Positions 26,193 through 34,279 of a DNA stretch of 64,000 nt are shown in pieces. Origin of the DNA: Kitasatospora cinereorecta. Lineage in GTDB: Bacteria; Actinomycetota; Actinomycetes; Streptomycetales; Streptomycetaceae. The stretch is taken from the NCBI RefSeq assembly GCF_024172095.1, contig NZ_JAMZDX010000002.1, positions 496,001 to 560,000 of the forward strand, written 5' to 3'. The notes beneath the pieces were generated by a model. It worked only from the letters and a program-made list of their open reading frames with translations, had not been told where the DNA came from and ran no database searches. Position 1 is the first letter of the stretch. Every line of letters begins with the position of its first letter. The translations under genes were made by a program, and so were the position numbers.

Positions 26193-26241
26193 GCGCAGTT
26201 CTCCCCCAGCCTTCGGCCGGGAGGTGCCCCCACGCGCCCCT
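26193..26241 (+). repeat. Palindromic repeat interrupted by a second repeat
   Basis: GCGCAGTTC (26193-26201) and CGCGCCCCTG (26232-26241) together make the right arm of the intergenic repeat found at 36.2, 45.9 and 62.6 kb. They are split by about 30 bases (26202-26231) that themselves form a GC-rich inverted repeat around CCTTCGGCCGG. It looks like one element inserted in another, in the 175-bp gap between the epimerase and the dehydrogenase. Confidence 0.55.
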
Positions 26242-26273
26242 GTCGGGCGCAACCTCGTTGAAAGGCCAGTGAC

Positions 26274-27653
26274 ATGACTCTCACGTCCTACAACCCCGCC
26301 GACCCGGCCGATCTGGTGCTGTCCGTGGAGCCGGTCGGCGCGGCCGGTACGGGGGCGGCCGTCGAGGCGGCGCGTGCGGCGCAGCGGGGGTGGCTGGCGG
26401 CGGGGGCGGCGGCCCGGGCGGCGGCGCTGGGGCGGGCGGCGGACGCGGTGGAGGCGGCGGCGGACGAGCTGACCGCGCTGGTCGTCCGGGAGGTCGGCAA
26501 GCCGGTGGCGGAGGCGCGCGGCGAGGTGGCGCGGACGGTCGCGATCTGGCGGTACTACGCGCAGGCGCCGTTCGCCCCGTCCGGGGCGGTGCACGAGCCG
26601 GCGGCGGGGGAGGGGCTGCTGCTGACGCGCCGTCGCCCGTACGGGGTGGCGGGGCTGATCACGCCGTGGAACTTCCCGCTGGCGATTCCGACGTGGAAGG
26701 CGGCCCCCGCGCTGGCGGTGGGCAACACGGTGGTGCTGAAGCCGGCGCCGGAGGCGACCGCGTGTGCGCTGCGGCTGGCGGAGCTGGCCGGGCTGCCGGC
26801 AGGGGTGCTGACGGTGGTGCCGGGCGGGGCGGACGAGGGGAACGCCCTGGTGTCGGCGGCGGACGTGGTGTCGTTCACCGGATCCACCGCGGTGGGCCGG
26901 GCGGTGGTCGCCACCACCACGGCGCGCGGGGTGCCGGTGCAGGCGGAGATGGGCGGACTGAACGCGGCGCTGGTGCTGCCGGACGCGGACATCGCGCAGG
27001 CGGCGGCGCACCTGGCGGCGGCGATCGCCGGCTACGCGGGCCAGAAGTGCACCGCCACCAGCCGGGTGATCGCGGTCGGCGACGCGTACGAGCCGCTCGC
27101 CGAGGCGCTGGCCAAGGCACTGGCGACGACACCCGCCGCGGATCCGGCGTCGCCGCAGACGGTGTGCGGCCCGGTGATCAACGAGGGCGCGCTGGAGCGG
27201 CTCACCCAGGCGATCGAGTCGGCCCGGGCGGCCGGGGCGACGGTGCTGGCGGGCGGGCAGCGGGCGGCGCGCGAGGGCTGGTACCTGGAGCCGACGCTGC
27301 TGGAGAAGGTGCCGGCCGACCACCCGCTGGCGTCCGAGGAGTTCTTCGGCCCGGTCGCGGTGCTGCTGCCCGCGGCCGACCTGGACGAGGCGATCGCGCT
27401 GGCCAACGACACCCGGCACAGCCTGTCCACCTCGGTGCACAGCCGGGACCTGGACACCGCGCTGGCCGCCGCCGACCGGCTGGACGCGGGCATGATCCGG
27501 GTCAACGCCCCGTCCAGCGGGGTCGACTTCCACCTGCCGTTCAGCGGGGCCAAGCAGGCCGGGTACGGCGCCCGCGAGCAGGGCCAGGCGGTGCTGGACT
27601 TCTACACCGCGTCCCGGACCGTCACCCTGCTGCCGGCCGGGGGTGCCCGGTGA
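26274..27653 (+). CDS. Aldehyde dehydrogenase, probable 2-oxoglutarate semialdehyde dehydrogenase
   Basis: 459 aa. The NAD(P) fold has ITPWNFPLAIPTWK, LKPAPEAT and FTGSTAVG. The catalytic Glu is about Glu225 (QAEMGGLN) and the thiol about Cys259 (GQKCTATSR). The C-terminal SEEFFGPVAVLLP is typical of the superfamily. Here it would oxidise 2-oxoglutarate semialdehyde to 2-oxoglutarate, completing hydroxyproline breakdown. The first 250 bases are unusually G-rich on the coding strand (many GCG/GGG codons). It overlaps the next gene by 4 bp. Confidence 0.87.
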   Translation: MTLTSYNPADPADLVLSVEPVGAAGTGAAVEAARAAQRGWLAAGAAARAAALGRAADAVEAAADELTALVVREVGKPVAEARGEVARTVAIWRYYAQAPFAPSGAVHEPAAGEGLLLTRRRPYGVAGLITPWNFPLAIPTWKAAPALAVGNTVVLKPAPEATACALRLAELAGLPAGVLTVVPGGADEGNALVSAADVVSFTGSTAVGRAVVATTTARGVPVQAEMGGLNAALVLPDADIAQAAAHLAAAIAGYAGQKCTATSRVIAVGDAYEPLAEALAKALATTPAADPASPQTVCGPVINEGALERLTQAIESARAAGATVLAGGQRAAREGWYLEPTLLEKVPADHPLASEEFFGPVAVLLPAADLDEAIALANDTRHSLSTSVHSRDLDTALAAADRLDAGMIRVNAPSSGVDFHLPFSGAKQAGYGAREQGQAVLDFYTASRTVTLLPAGGAR

Positions 27654-28657
27654 ACATCGGCACCACCGACTACCACACGGCGGGCGAGCCGTTCCGGATC
27701 GTCACCTCGGGCCTGCCGCCCGTCCCGGGCGACAGCGTCGCCGAGCGCCGGGCGATCGCGATCGGTGCCGGCGGCACCGCCACCGCGCCGCGGCCGAGCG
27801 CCCTGGACGACGTCCGCCGGCTGCTCACCCGTGAGCCGCGCGGGCACGCCGGGATGTACGGCGGGTTCCTGGTGCCGCCGGACGACAGCGAGGCGCACCT
27901 GGGCGTGCTGTTCTGGCACAAGGACGGCTACTCCACCGCGTGCGGGCACGGCACGATGGCGCTCGGCGCGTGGGCGGTCGACTCCGGGCTGGTCCAGGCG
28001 CCGGCGGACGGCAGCGTCCAGGTGCGGATCGACGTCCCGTCCGGCCGGGTCGCCGCCACGGTGCACCGCGCCGGCGGCCGGACCACCGGCGTCACCTTCC
28101 GCAACGTCCCGACCCGGGTGATGGCCCGCAAGGTCGAACTCACCACCCCGCGCGGCCCGGTCGCGGTCGACCTGGCCGACTCGGGCGCCTGCTACGCCTC
28201 GGTCCGGGCCGCCGACCTGGGCCTCGCGGTGACGCCCGAGCGGCTGCCCGAACTGACCGCCGCCGGACGGGACATCCGTGCCGCGCTGGCCGACCACCCC
28301 GCCACCCGCGAGGTCCGCGACGGCGTGTACGGCGTGATCCTGCACGACGAGCTGCCCGACACCCCGAACGGGCCGCACCAGCGCAACGTCACCGTCTTCG
28401 CCGACGGCCAGATCGACCGCTCGCCGTGCGGCTCCGGCACCTCGGCCCGGCTCGCCCTGCTCGCGGTGGACGGGCGCCTCGCGGTCGGCGAGGAACTGCG
28501 CCACGAGTCGGTGATCGGCACGGTGTTCACCGGCCGGGTGCTCGGCGAGCGGGCGGGCGGTGTCCTCACCGAGGTCAGTGGCACCGCCCACCGCACCGGC
28601 GAGCACCGCTTCGTCCTCGACACCGACGACTCCCTCGGAACGGGCTTCCTGCTGTGA
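27650..28657 (+). CDS. Second proline racemase family protein (hydroxyproline epimerase-like)
   Basis: 335 aa from GTG 27650, overlapping the dehydrogenase stop as GTGA. The catalytic pair is Cys98 (STACGHGTMA) and Cys260 (DRSPCGSGTSAR). It differs widely from the first epimerase in this cluster. Because the second position is Cys and not Thr, it does not look like a trans-3-hydroxyproline dehydratase, though its coupling to a reductase-family gene would suit that pathway. It could handle another hydroxyproline isomer or L-proline. It overlaps the next gene by 4 bp. Confidence 0.85.
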   Translation: MNIGTTDYHTAGEPFRIVTSGLPPVPGDSVAERRAIAIGAGGTATAPRPSALDDVRRLLTREPRGHAGMYGGFLVPPDDSEAHLGVLFWHKDGYSTACGHGTMALGAWAVDSGLVQAPADGSVQVRIDVPSGRVAATVHRAGGRTTGVTFRNVPTRVMARKVELTTPRGPVAVDLADSGACYASVRAADLGLAVTPERLPELTAAGRDIRAALADHPATREVRDGVYGVILHDELPDTPNGPHQRNVTVFADGQIDRSPCGSGTSARLALLAVDGRLAVGEELRHESVIGTVFTGRVLGERAGGVLTEVSGTAHRTGEHRFVLDTDDSLGTGFLL

Positions 28658-29550
28658 CCGCACCGCTCGACCTCGACCTCACCCTCGGCCCGGCCGAGGC
28701 GGTCGCCGCCCTGGAGCAGGTCCTGCTGGCCGGCCTCGACCCGGAGGGCTGCCCGCCCCGCGCCAACATCCCCGTCCCGGCGGGCGAGCTGCTGCTGATG
28801 CCCGCCGCCACCGACCGCTACGCCGGGGTGAAGATCGCCGGCGTCGCCCCGGCCAACCCCGACCGCGGGTTGCCCCGGATCACCGGCAGCTACCTGCTGC
28901 TGGACGGACCCACCCTGCGCCCGCTCGCCCTGCTCGACGGCGCCGCGCTGACCGCCCTGCGCACCCCCGCGGTCACCGCCCTGGCGCTCGGCCGGCTCGC
29001 CGCCCCGGACGCCGCCCACCTGGTGCTGTTCGGCGCAGGACCGCAGGCGTACGGGCACCTGGACGCGCTGCACGCGGTGCTGCCGCTGCGCCGGCTGACC
29101 GTGGTCTCCCGCAGCGCCGGGCCGGCCGAGCGGCTCGCCGCGTACGGCCGGGACCTGGGGCTGGACGCCCGGTGCGGCGGACCCGGCGCGGTCGCCGAGG
29201 CGGACCTGGTGATCTGCTGCACCACCGCGCGGACCCCGCTGTTCGACGGCCGGCTGGTGCCGGACCGGGCGGCGGTGGCCGCGGTCGGCTCGCACGAGCC
29301 GGACGCCCGGGAGGTGGACGGCGTGCTGGTGGCCCGGTCCGCGCGGTACGTGGAGGCCAGGAGCGTCGCGCTGCGCGAGGCCGGCGACCTGATCATGGCC
29401 GGGGCAGGTGAGGAGAGTCTGAACAATCTCGCCGAACTGGTGACCGGGAGGGCGGTTGTGCCCCAGAATCGGCCGAGGTTCTTCAAGAGCGTCGGCATGG
29501 CCTGGCAGGATCTGGCGGTGGCCGTCGCCCAGTACGAGCTGCGGCCCTGA
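28654..29550 (+). CDS. Ornithine cyclodeaminase/mu-crystallin family, possible 1-pyrroline-2-carboxylate reductase
   Basis: 298 aa from GTG 28654 (GTGA overlap). The substrate half has YAGVKIAGVAPANPDRGLPRITGSYLL and the NAD(P)-binding half has LVLFGAGPQAYGHLDAL. Family members deaminate ornithine to proline or reduce cyclic imines such as 1-pyrroline-2-carboxylate to L-proline. In a hydroxyproline cluster the second role is more likely, giving a path from 3-hydroxyproline or D-proline products to L-proline. The C-terminus is followed by a 73-bp gap before the GntR gene. Confidence 0.82.
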   Translation: MTAPLDLDLTLGPAEAVAALEQVLLAGLDPEGCPPRANIPVPAGELLLMPAATDRYAGVKIAGVAPANPDRGLPRITGSYLLLDGPTLRPLALLDGAALTALRTPAVTALALGRLAAPDAAHLVLFGAGPQAYGHLDALHAVLPLRRLTVVSRSAGPAERLAAYGRDLGLDARCGGPGAVAEADLVICCTTARTPLFDGRLVPDRAAVAAVGSHEPDAREVDGVLVARSARYVEARSVALREAGDLIMAGAGEESLNNLAELVTGRAVVPQNRPRFFKSVGMAWQDLAVAVAQYELRP

Positions 29551-29578
29551 CCAGCCGCAGGGCCCGCACTCACCGTAA

Positions 29579-29595
29579 CGTGACATTGTACAATG
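29579..29595 (+). promoter_or_regulatory. Operator-like site 3 and perfect palindrome before the GntR gene
   Basis: CGTGACATTGTACA (29579-29592) carries the shared motif and runs into the perfect 12-bp palindrome CATTGTACAATG (29584-29595), a form typical of FCD-type GntR operators. It also contains TACAAT (29589-29594), a good -10 element, so binding here would block transcription of the regulator itself. Confidence 0.65.
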
Positions 29596-29623
29596 AGGTC
29601 CTGCGAACCTCCGGAGGAACACC

Positions 29624-30334
29624 ATGGCGGACCTCAAGCCCCGCACCCTCATCTCCGTCCAGGAGAGACTGCGCGACCAGGTCGCCCACGCCCTGCGTGC
29701 CGCGCTGATCTCCGGCGAGCTGCGCCCCGGCGTCGTGTACTCCGCACCCGCGCTGGCCGCCGACTTCGGCGTCTCGGCCACCCCGGTGCGCGAGGCGATG
29801 CTCGACCTGGCCCGCGAGGGCTTGGTCGAGGCCGTCCGCAACAAGGGCTTCCGGGTCACCGAGCTGAGCGAGCGGGACCTCGACGAGTACACCGAGATCC
29901 GCGCGCTGATCGAGGTCCCCACCGTCGGCCGGGTCACCCGCACCGCCACCGCCGAGCAACTGGAGGCGCTGCGGCCGACCGCCGAGGAGATCGTCGCCGC
30001 CGCCCGCAAGCACGACCTGATCGGCTACCTGGAGGCGGACCGCCGCTTCCACCTCGACCTGCTCGGCCTGGCCGGCAACGCCCGCCTGGTGGAGACCGTC
30101 GGCGACCTGCGCAAGCGCTCCCGCCTGTACGGCCTCAACCGGCTCGACCAGCGCGGCGAGCTGGTCTCCTCGGCCGAGGAGCACCTGGAACTGCTCGACC
30201 TGATGATCTCCGGCGACGCCGAGGCGGCCGAGGAGTGCATGGCCCGCCACCTGGGCCACATCCGCTCGCTCTGGGCGGCCGGCGCGGAGCCCGTCGAGGA
30301 GGAGCGCCCCGCGCTGCGCCTGCGCGCCCGCTGA
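29624..30334 (+). CDS. GntR-family transcriptional regulator (FCD subfamily)
   Basis: 236 aa. The N-terminal winged helix (about 10-75) reads ALRAALISGELRPG, APALAADFGVSATPVREAMLDLAREGLVEAV. The C-terminal FCD domain has an Asp in EADRRFHLDLLGLAGN and histidines in EEHLELLD and ARHLGHI that would bind a metal with the effector, usually a small acid. It ends the hydroxyproline run and has a candidate operator over its own -10 region. It is the best candidate for the protein that binds the six motif copies, probably released by hydroxyproline or a breakdown product. Confidence 0.92.
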   Translation: MADLKPRTLISVQERLRDQVAHALRAALISGELRPGVVYSAPALAADFGVSATPVREAMLDLAREGLVEAVRNKGFRVTELSERDLDEYTEIRALIEVPTVGRVTRTATAEQLEALRPTAEEIVAAARKHDLIGYLEADRRFHLDLLGLAGNARLVETVGDLRKRSRLYGLNRLDQRGELVSSAEEHLELLDLMISGDAEAAEECMARHLGHIRSLWAAGAEPVEEERPALRLRAR

Positions 30335-30338
30335 GCCG

Positions 30339-30875
30339 TCAGCGGTCCGGGCGGATGCCCGGGACCGGCGTGTCCAGGGCCGGGGCCTCGAACAGGGCCC
30401 CGGCGCGGGCTGTCGGGACGGTTCCCACCCGGTGCCAGCCGCGGGCGGCGTAGTAGGCCTGCAGCCGCGGGTTGTCCGGCGCCACGTTGATCCGCACCAC
30501 CGGGACGCCGGCCAGCGCTGCGCCGTGACGGGTCCAGTCGGCGAGCCGGCCGCCGATGCCCAGGCCCGTGTGGCGGCGGTCGACCACCAACCTGGAGAGG
30601 TAGTGGGCGGGCCGGGCCCGCTCCTCGTCCGTCCACAGCCGTCGGCTGCCGACGTCCCGTACGGTGTACGAGGCCACCGGCTCGCCGCCCGGTTCGAGCA
30701 TCGCCAGCACCGTCGCCCCGGCCTCGATCAGGGCCAACCGGCGGGCCCAGCTCATCGGCCTCGACCACTGGGTGCAGCCGTGCACGCGGGCGATCCACTC
30801 GGCGGCCTCCGCCCGCCAGCGCACCAGCGTCGGCAGGTCGTCGGGGACGGCCGGGCGCAGGTGCAGGGTCAGCAC
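30339..30875 (-). CDS. GNAT-family N-acetyltransferase
   Basis: 178 aa from GTG 30875, overlapping the upstream ATP-grasp gene by 7 bp, so the two are translationally coupled. YLSRLVVDRRHTGLGIGGRLADW is the acetyl-CoA binding motif A (R/Q-x2-G-x-G/A form), followed by RINVAPDNPRLQAYYAARGWHRVG, the usual C-terminal GNAT strand. The substrate is unknown. With the ATP-grasp ligase it could make and acylate a small amide or peptide. Confidence 0.85.
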   Translation of the reverse strand: MLTLHLRPAVPDDLPTLVRWRAEAAEWIARVHGCTQWSRPMSWARRLALIEAGATVLAMLEPGGEPVASYTVRDVGSRRLWTDEERARPAHYLSRLVVDRRHTGLGIGGRLADWTRHGAALAGVPVVRINVAPDNPRLQAYYAARGWHRVGTVPTARAGALFEAPALDTPVPGIRPDR

Positions 30876-32239
30876 GGCTCGACCGCGAAGCGGGCGTACA
30901 GGGCGTCGACCAGCTGCCGCCCGTCCGGGGCGAGTTCGCGGCCGTCCGGGGTGGTCAGCGGGCGGCGGCAGACCAGCCGGGCCAGGACCGTGCCCGGCCG
31001 GACCAGGGTGCCGACCGGCGGTACCTGGAGCACCACGCAGTCGTCCTCGCCGCACTCCAGCAGTCCGTAGCCGTCGGCCCGCCGGTGCAGCACGCCGTCC
31101 GCCAGCGCGTGCACACCGCTGCCCGGGGCGATCGCGACCCGCCCGGCCGGGCCGCGGTGGCGGACGGTCAGCTGGACGCCGGGTGCCGGGTCGGGGGCCG
31201 GCTTGGCGAGGGTGACCTGGCCGCGGCGCTCCAGCACGTGGCGCAGCAGGGTCGGCATCCGCCGCTCGGCCAGCTCCAGCTCGCCGAGCAGCCAGGTGGA
31301 GCCCTGCAGGCGGCAGTTGACCTCCAGTACGGTGATCGATTCGCCGCGCACCACGACGTCGGCGCCGAACACGCCGCGGTACCCGAGCTCGGCCAGGCCC
31401 CAGCCGATCCGCTCCACCGCCTCCGCGCCGCGCACCGGCACGGTGGGCGGCAGCAGCGCCGGGGCGCCGAAGTCGCAGCCCGAGTACCAGCCGAACGCCG
31501 CGCCGATCCCCGCCACGCCGGTGAGCTGCAGCGACGGGCGCAGCACCGAGACCGAGCCGTCGGCGCCGACCAGGCCGTGGAAGTTGAGCGAGACGTCGCC
31601 GGCGTACTCGCTGACCAGCCAGCGGCCGTCCGGCGAGGCCGGGATCCGGTGGAGTGCCTGCTCGCCGTCGGCCGCGTGGTCGACCAGGAAGGTGCCCTGG
31701 CCGCCCGAACCCCTCGGCAGCTGCACCACGTAGCGCTCGCCGAAGCGGCGGCGCAGCGCCCGGCCGTCCAGCTCGCCGACCACGGTGTCCGCGGGGGTGG
31801 TGAGCCCCAGTCCGCGGAACCAGTCGCGCATGGCGATCTTGTCGGTCATCACCGCGGCGGACGGCTGCGGCCGGGGCAGCAGCAGATGCGCCCCCGCACC
31901 GGCCAGCGCAGCCTGCCACTCGGCGCGCGGCGGGGTGTACGTGGCGAGCGCGAACTCCCGTCCGCGCCAGCGGTCCTGGAGCCGCTCGGGCAGGGCCGCC
32001 AGCAGCCGGTCCAGCTGCCCGCGCACGTTGGTGTCCTCGCGGACGCCGGTCAGCTCCTCACCGGCGTGGAGTTCGACGCCGAAGCGTTCCGCCCAGCCCC
32101 GGTCGGCCGTCTGGCTGCTCAGCAGCACCTCCAGGCACCCGGTGCGCAGCAGCGGCAGCAGCAGGAAGGGGCGGGTGGTGAAACCGAGCCCGGGGACGGT
32201 TCGCAGCTGCCGGACGGCCTCGTCGAGGGAAGAGATCAC
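30869..32239 (-). CDS. ATP-grasp fold ligase-like protein of unknown substrate
   Basis: 456 aa from GTG 32239, chosen because CATAAT lies six bases upstream and an earlier GTG (32296) falls inside a terminator stem. The central ATP-grasp region shows MTDKIAMRDWFRGLGLTTPAD, YVVQLPRGSGGQGTFLV (nucleotide loop), WLVSEYAG and GADVVVRGESITVLEVNCRLQGS, where the Glu and Asn coordinate magnesium. A C-terminal 90-residue part rich in beta strands resembles the hybrid barrel of biotin-carboxylase-type grasp enzymes. It probably forms an amide bond with ATP. The paired GNAT gene hints at a small biosynthetic module. Confidence 0.75.
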   Translation of the reverse strand: MISSLDEAVRQLRTVPGLGFTTRPFLLLPLLRTGCLEVLLSSQTADRGWAERFGVELHAGEELTGVREDTNVRGQLDRLLAALPERLQDRWRGREFALATYTPPRAEWQAALAGAGAHLLLPRPQPSAAVMTDKIAMRDWFRGLGLTTPADTVVGELDGRALRRRFGERYVVQLPRGSGGQGTFLVDHAADGEQALHRIPASPDGRWLVSEYAGDVSLNFHGLVGADGSVSVLRPSLQLTGVAGIGAAFGWYSGCDFGAPALLPPTVPVRGAEAVERIGWGLAELGYRGVFGADVVVRGESITVLEVNCRLQGSTWLLGELELAERRMPTLLRHVLERRGQVTLAKPAPDPAPGVQLTVRHRGPAGRVAIAPGSGVHALADGVLHRRADGYGLLECGEDDCVVLQVPPVGTLVRPGTVLARLVCRRPLTTPDGRELAPDGRQLVDALYARFAVEPC

Positions 32240-32251
32240 CCAGGGATTATG
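32240..32251 (-). promoter_or_regulatory. -10 element for a leaderless ATP-grasp transcript
   Basis: On the minus strand CATAAT (32251-32246) is followed by six bases and then GTG 32239. This spacing puts the transcription start at or next to the start codon. No clear -35 element is seen. Confidence 0.5.
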
Positions 32252-32257
32252 CAGCCG

Positions 32258-32309
32258 GACACCCCGGGCCGTGAGCGATCGGCTACGATCCGTCACGGCC
32301 CGGGGTGTC
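32258..32309. terminator. Long perfect hairpin after the ABC transporter genes
   Basis: 17-bp perfect arms (32258-32274 and 32293-32309) with an 18-base loop, starting 6 bases after the ATP-binding gene on the minus strand. It should terminate the ABC operon and insulate the ATP-grasp gene behind it. Confidence 0.75.
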
Positions 32310-32314
32310 GTGCC

Positions 32315-33031
32315 CTACAATCCGGCGCCCGCCTCGGCCAGCCGCCCGTCCTGCATCTCCAGCACCCGGTCCACCCGGCCCAGCAGCTCGCGGTCGTGGG
32401 TGACCATGACGGTCGCGGTGTCGTGCGTTCGGGTGATGTCGGCCAGCAAACGCACGATCTGCGCGCCGCGCTCGTGGTCCAGCGCCGAGGTCGGCTCGTC
32501 CACCAGCAGCACCGACGGGTCGCCGAAAAGCGCCCGGGCGATGTTCACCCGCTGCCGCTCGCCGCCGGAGAGCTGGTGCGGGCGGCGCCGCTGCTTGGCC
32601 CCGTCCAGCCCGACCGAGGACAGCAGCTCCTCGGCCCGCCGCCGGGCCTCGCGCGGCCGCCGGCCGCGCACCGACTCCAGCACCAGCAGCTGCTCCACCG
32701 CGGTCAGCGAGGCCAGCAGGTTGGACTGCTGGAAGACGATGCCGAGCCGCTCGCGGCGCAGCGCCGTCCGCTCCCGGTCGCCGAGCGCGCCCGCGTCCAC
32801 CCCGTCGACCAGGACCGCGCCGGAGTCCGGCCGCAGCAGCGTCGCGGCGACCGCCAGCAGGCTCGACTTGCCCGAGCCGGACGGGCCCGCCACCGCGGCG
32901 AACTCGCCCGGCGCCACCGTCAGGCTCACCCGGTCCAGCGCGGTCAGCCGGCTCTCGCCGTCCGGGTAGGTCAGGGTCACCTCGCGCAGCGCGAGGCCGG
33001 TACGGGTCCTGGTCGAGGTGGTGGTGGTCAT
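32315..33031 (-). CDS. ABC transporter ATP-binding protein (MacB/LolD type)
   Basis: 238 aa. Walker A GPSGSGKSS, Q-loop FQQSNLLASLT, signature LSGGERQRV, Walker B VLLVDEPTSALD and H-loop VTHDRE are all present. This subgroup pairs with FtsX/MacB permeases in export or envelope-stress systems. ATG 33031 overlaps the permease stop as ATGA. A divergent two-component system lies next to the permease and probably controls both. Confidence 0.93.
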   Translation of the reverse strand: MTTTTSTRTRTGLALREVTLTYPDGESRLTALDRVSLTVAPGEFAAVAGPSGSGKSSLLAVAATLLRPDSGAVLVDGVDAGALGDRERTALRRERLGIVFQQSNLLASLTAVEQLLVLESVRGRRPREARRRAEELLSSVGLDGAKQRRRPHQLSGGERQRVNIARALFGDPSVLLVDEPTSALDHERGAQIVRLLADITRTHDTATVMVTHDRELLGRVDRVLEMQDGRLAEAGAGL

Positions 33032-34137
33032 CGGTTGGCTCCCAGCGCGGCCAGCGGGTCGACGGAGGTGATGCGGCGGACGGCGAGCGCGGCCCCGGCG
33101 AGACCGAGCAGCACCATCACGGCCACCGGTACGGCCACGCTGAGCACACCGACGTCGAACGGCACCGCGGACGCGGCGAACACCCCGCCCACCGCGCCGA
33201 TCGCGCCGCCCAGCAGCGCCCCGGCCAGCAGCACCGCCGCCGCCTGCGCCAGCGCATCGCGCACCAGGTAGCCACTGCTGGCCCCGACCGCCTTCAGTAC
33301 CGCGATGTCCGGCTTGCGCTGCACCGTCCACACCGTGAAGAACGCCCCGACCACCAGCGCGCTCACCGCGAACAGGAAGCCCTGGATCATCTGCAGGCTG
33401 CCCTGCTCGGCCGCGTACCCGTTGATGCCCGCCAGCGCGTCCGACCGCGGCACGGTCACGGTGGACTGCGCCCCGTCCAGCGCGCCGAGGGCGCTCGGCG
33501 ACCCGGTCAGGGCCAGCGCGGTCGGCTGCGACTGCCCGCTCAGCTGCTCCCAGGTGGCCAGGCTGGTCCACACGCTCGGCGCGTGCGAGAAGGAACGCTC
33601 CGCGGTGATGCCCGAGACGGTCAGCGTGCGCGGGCCGACCTGCACCTGCCCGCCGACCGTGAGGTGGTACTGGGCCGCCGTGTCGGCGCCCACCGCGACC
33701 TGCCCGTCCTGCGGGGCCGTACCCGCCGACAGCGGCGGCAGCAGCAGCGTGTTGCCCGTGCCGACGACGCTGACCGAGGCGGCCGCGTCGGAGGCGGTGA
33801 GCCGGGTCAGCGAGACGCCGAACGGTACCGCCGAGCGCACCCCGGGAGCGGCCGCGAACGCCGCCTGCTGGGCGGGCGACACCGTGCTGTTGCTGAACGA
33901 CACCGTGGGCGCGGCGCCCGCCGGGGCGCCGAAGACGATCCGGTCGGCGGGCAGCTCGGCGACGGTGGACGAGGCGGCCGAGGCCAGACCGCCGGTCAGT
34001 CCGTAGAGAAAGACGACCAGGGTCGTTATCAGGGTGACGACCGCGCCCATCAGGGCGAAGCGCCCCCTGGCGAAGCGGATGTCACGCAGTGCGACGAACA
34101 CGAGGACCTTCCGGGAAGTGGACGGTGAGGACACCAC
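33028..34137 (-). CDS. ABC transporter permease (FtsX/MacB family)
   Basis: 369 aa. One N-terminal span (FALMGAVVTLITTLVVFLYGL, about 28-48) is followed by a large extracytoplasmic domain of about 190 residues and three C-terminal spans from about residue 250, the FtsX/MacB topology. No fused ATPase is present; the next gene supplies it. The start is GTG 34137. The 142 bp to the divergent histidine-kinase gene should hold both promoters. Confidence 0.9.
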   Translation of the reverse strand: MVSSPSTSRKVLVFVALRDIRFARGRFALMGAVVTLITTLVVFLYGLTGGLASAASSTVAELPADRIVFGAPAGAAPTVSFSNSTVSPAQQAAFAAAPGVRSAVPFGVSLTRLTASDAAASVSVVGTGNTLLLPPLSAGTAPQDGQVAVGADTAAQYHLTVGGQVQVGPRTLTVSGITAERSFSHAPSVWTSLATWEQLSGQSQPTALALTGSPSALGALDGAQSTVTVPRSDALAGINGYAAEQGSLQMIQGFLFAVSALVVGAFFTVWTVQRKPDIAVLKAVGASSGYLVRDALAQAAAVLLAGALLGGAIGAVGGVFAASAVPFDVGVLSVAVPVAVMVLLGLAGAALAVRRITSVDPLAALGANR

Positions 34138-34279
34138 CCACCCTGTCGGCCCGGGCCCGCCGTGCCATCAGGGAGAGGAGGGCATCCGGACCCCACCGGG
34201 GGATGCACCCGAAAATCCATCGAACGGTTGATGCCGCGGCGGGTCGGACCACAGCGGCCACCCCGTACCCTCGGAAGGC

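Noticed and set aside
27650..28657. Call as trans-3-hydroxyproline dehydratase
   Set aside because: The second catalytic position is Cys260 in SPCGSG and not Thr as in the dehydratases.
30869..32296. GTG 32296 as start of the ATP-grasp protein
   Set aside because: It lies inside the terminator stem (32293-32309); CATAAT and GTG 32239 give a better start.
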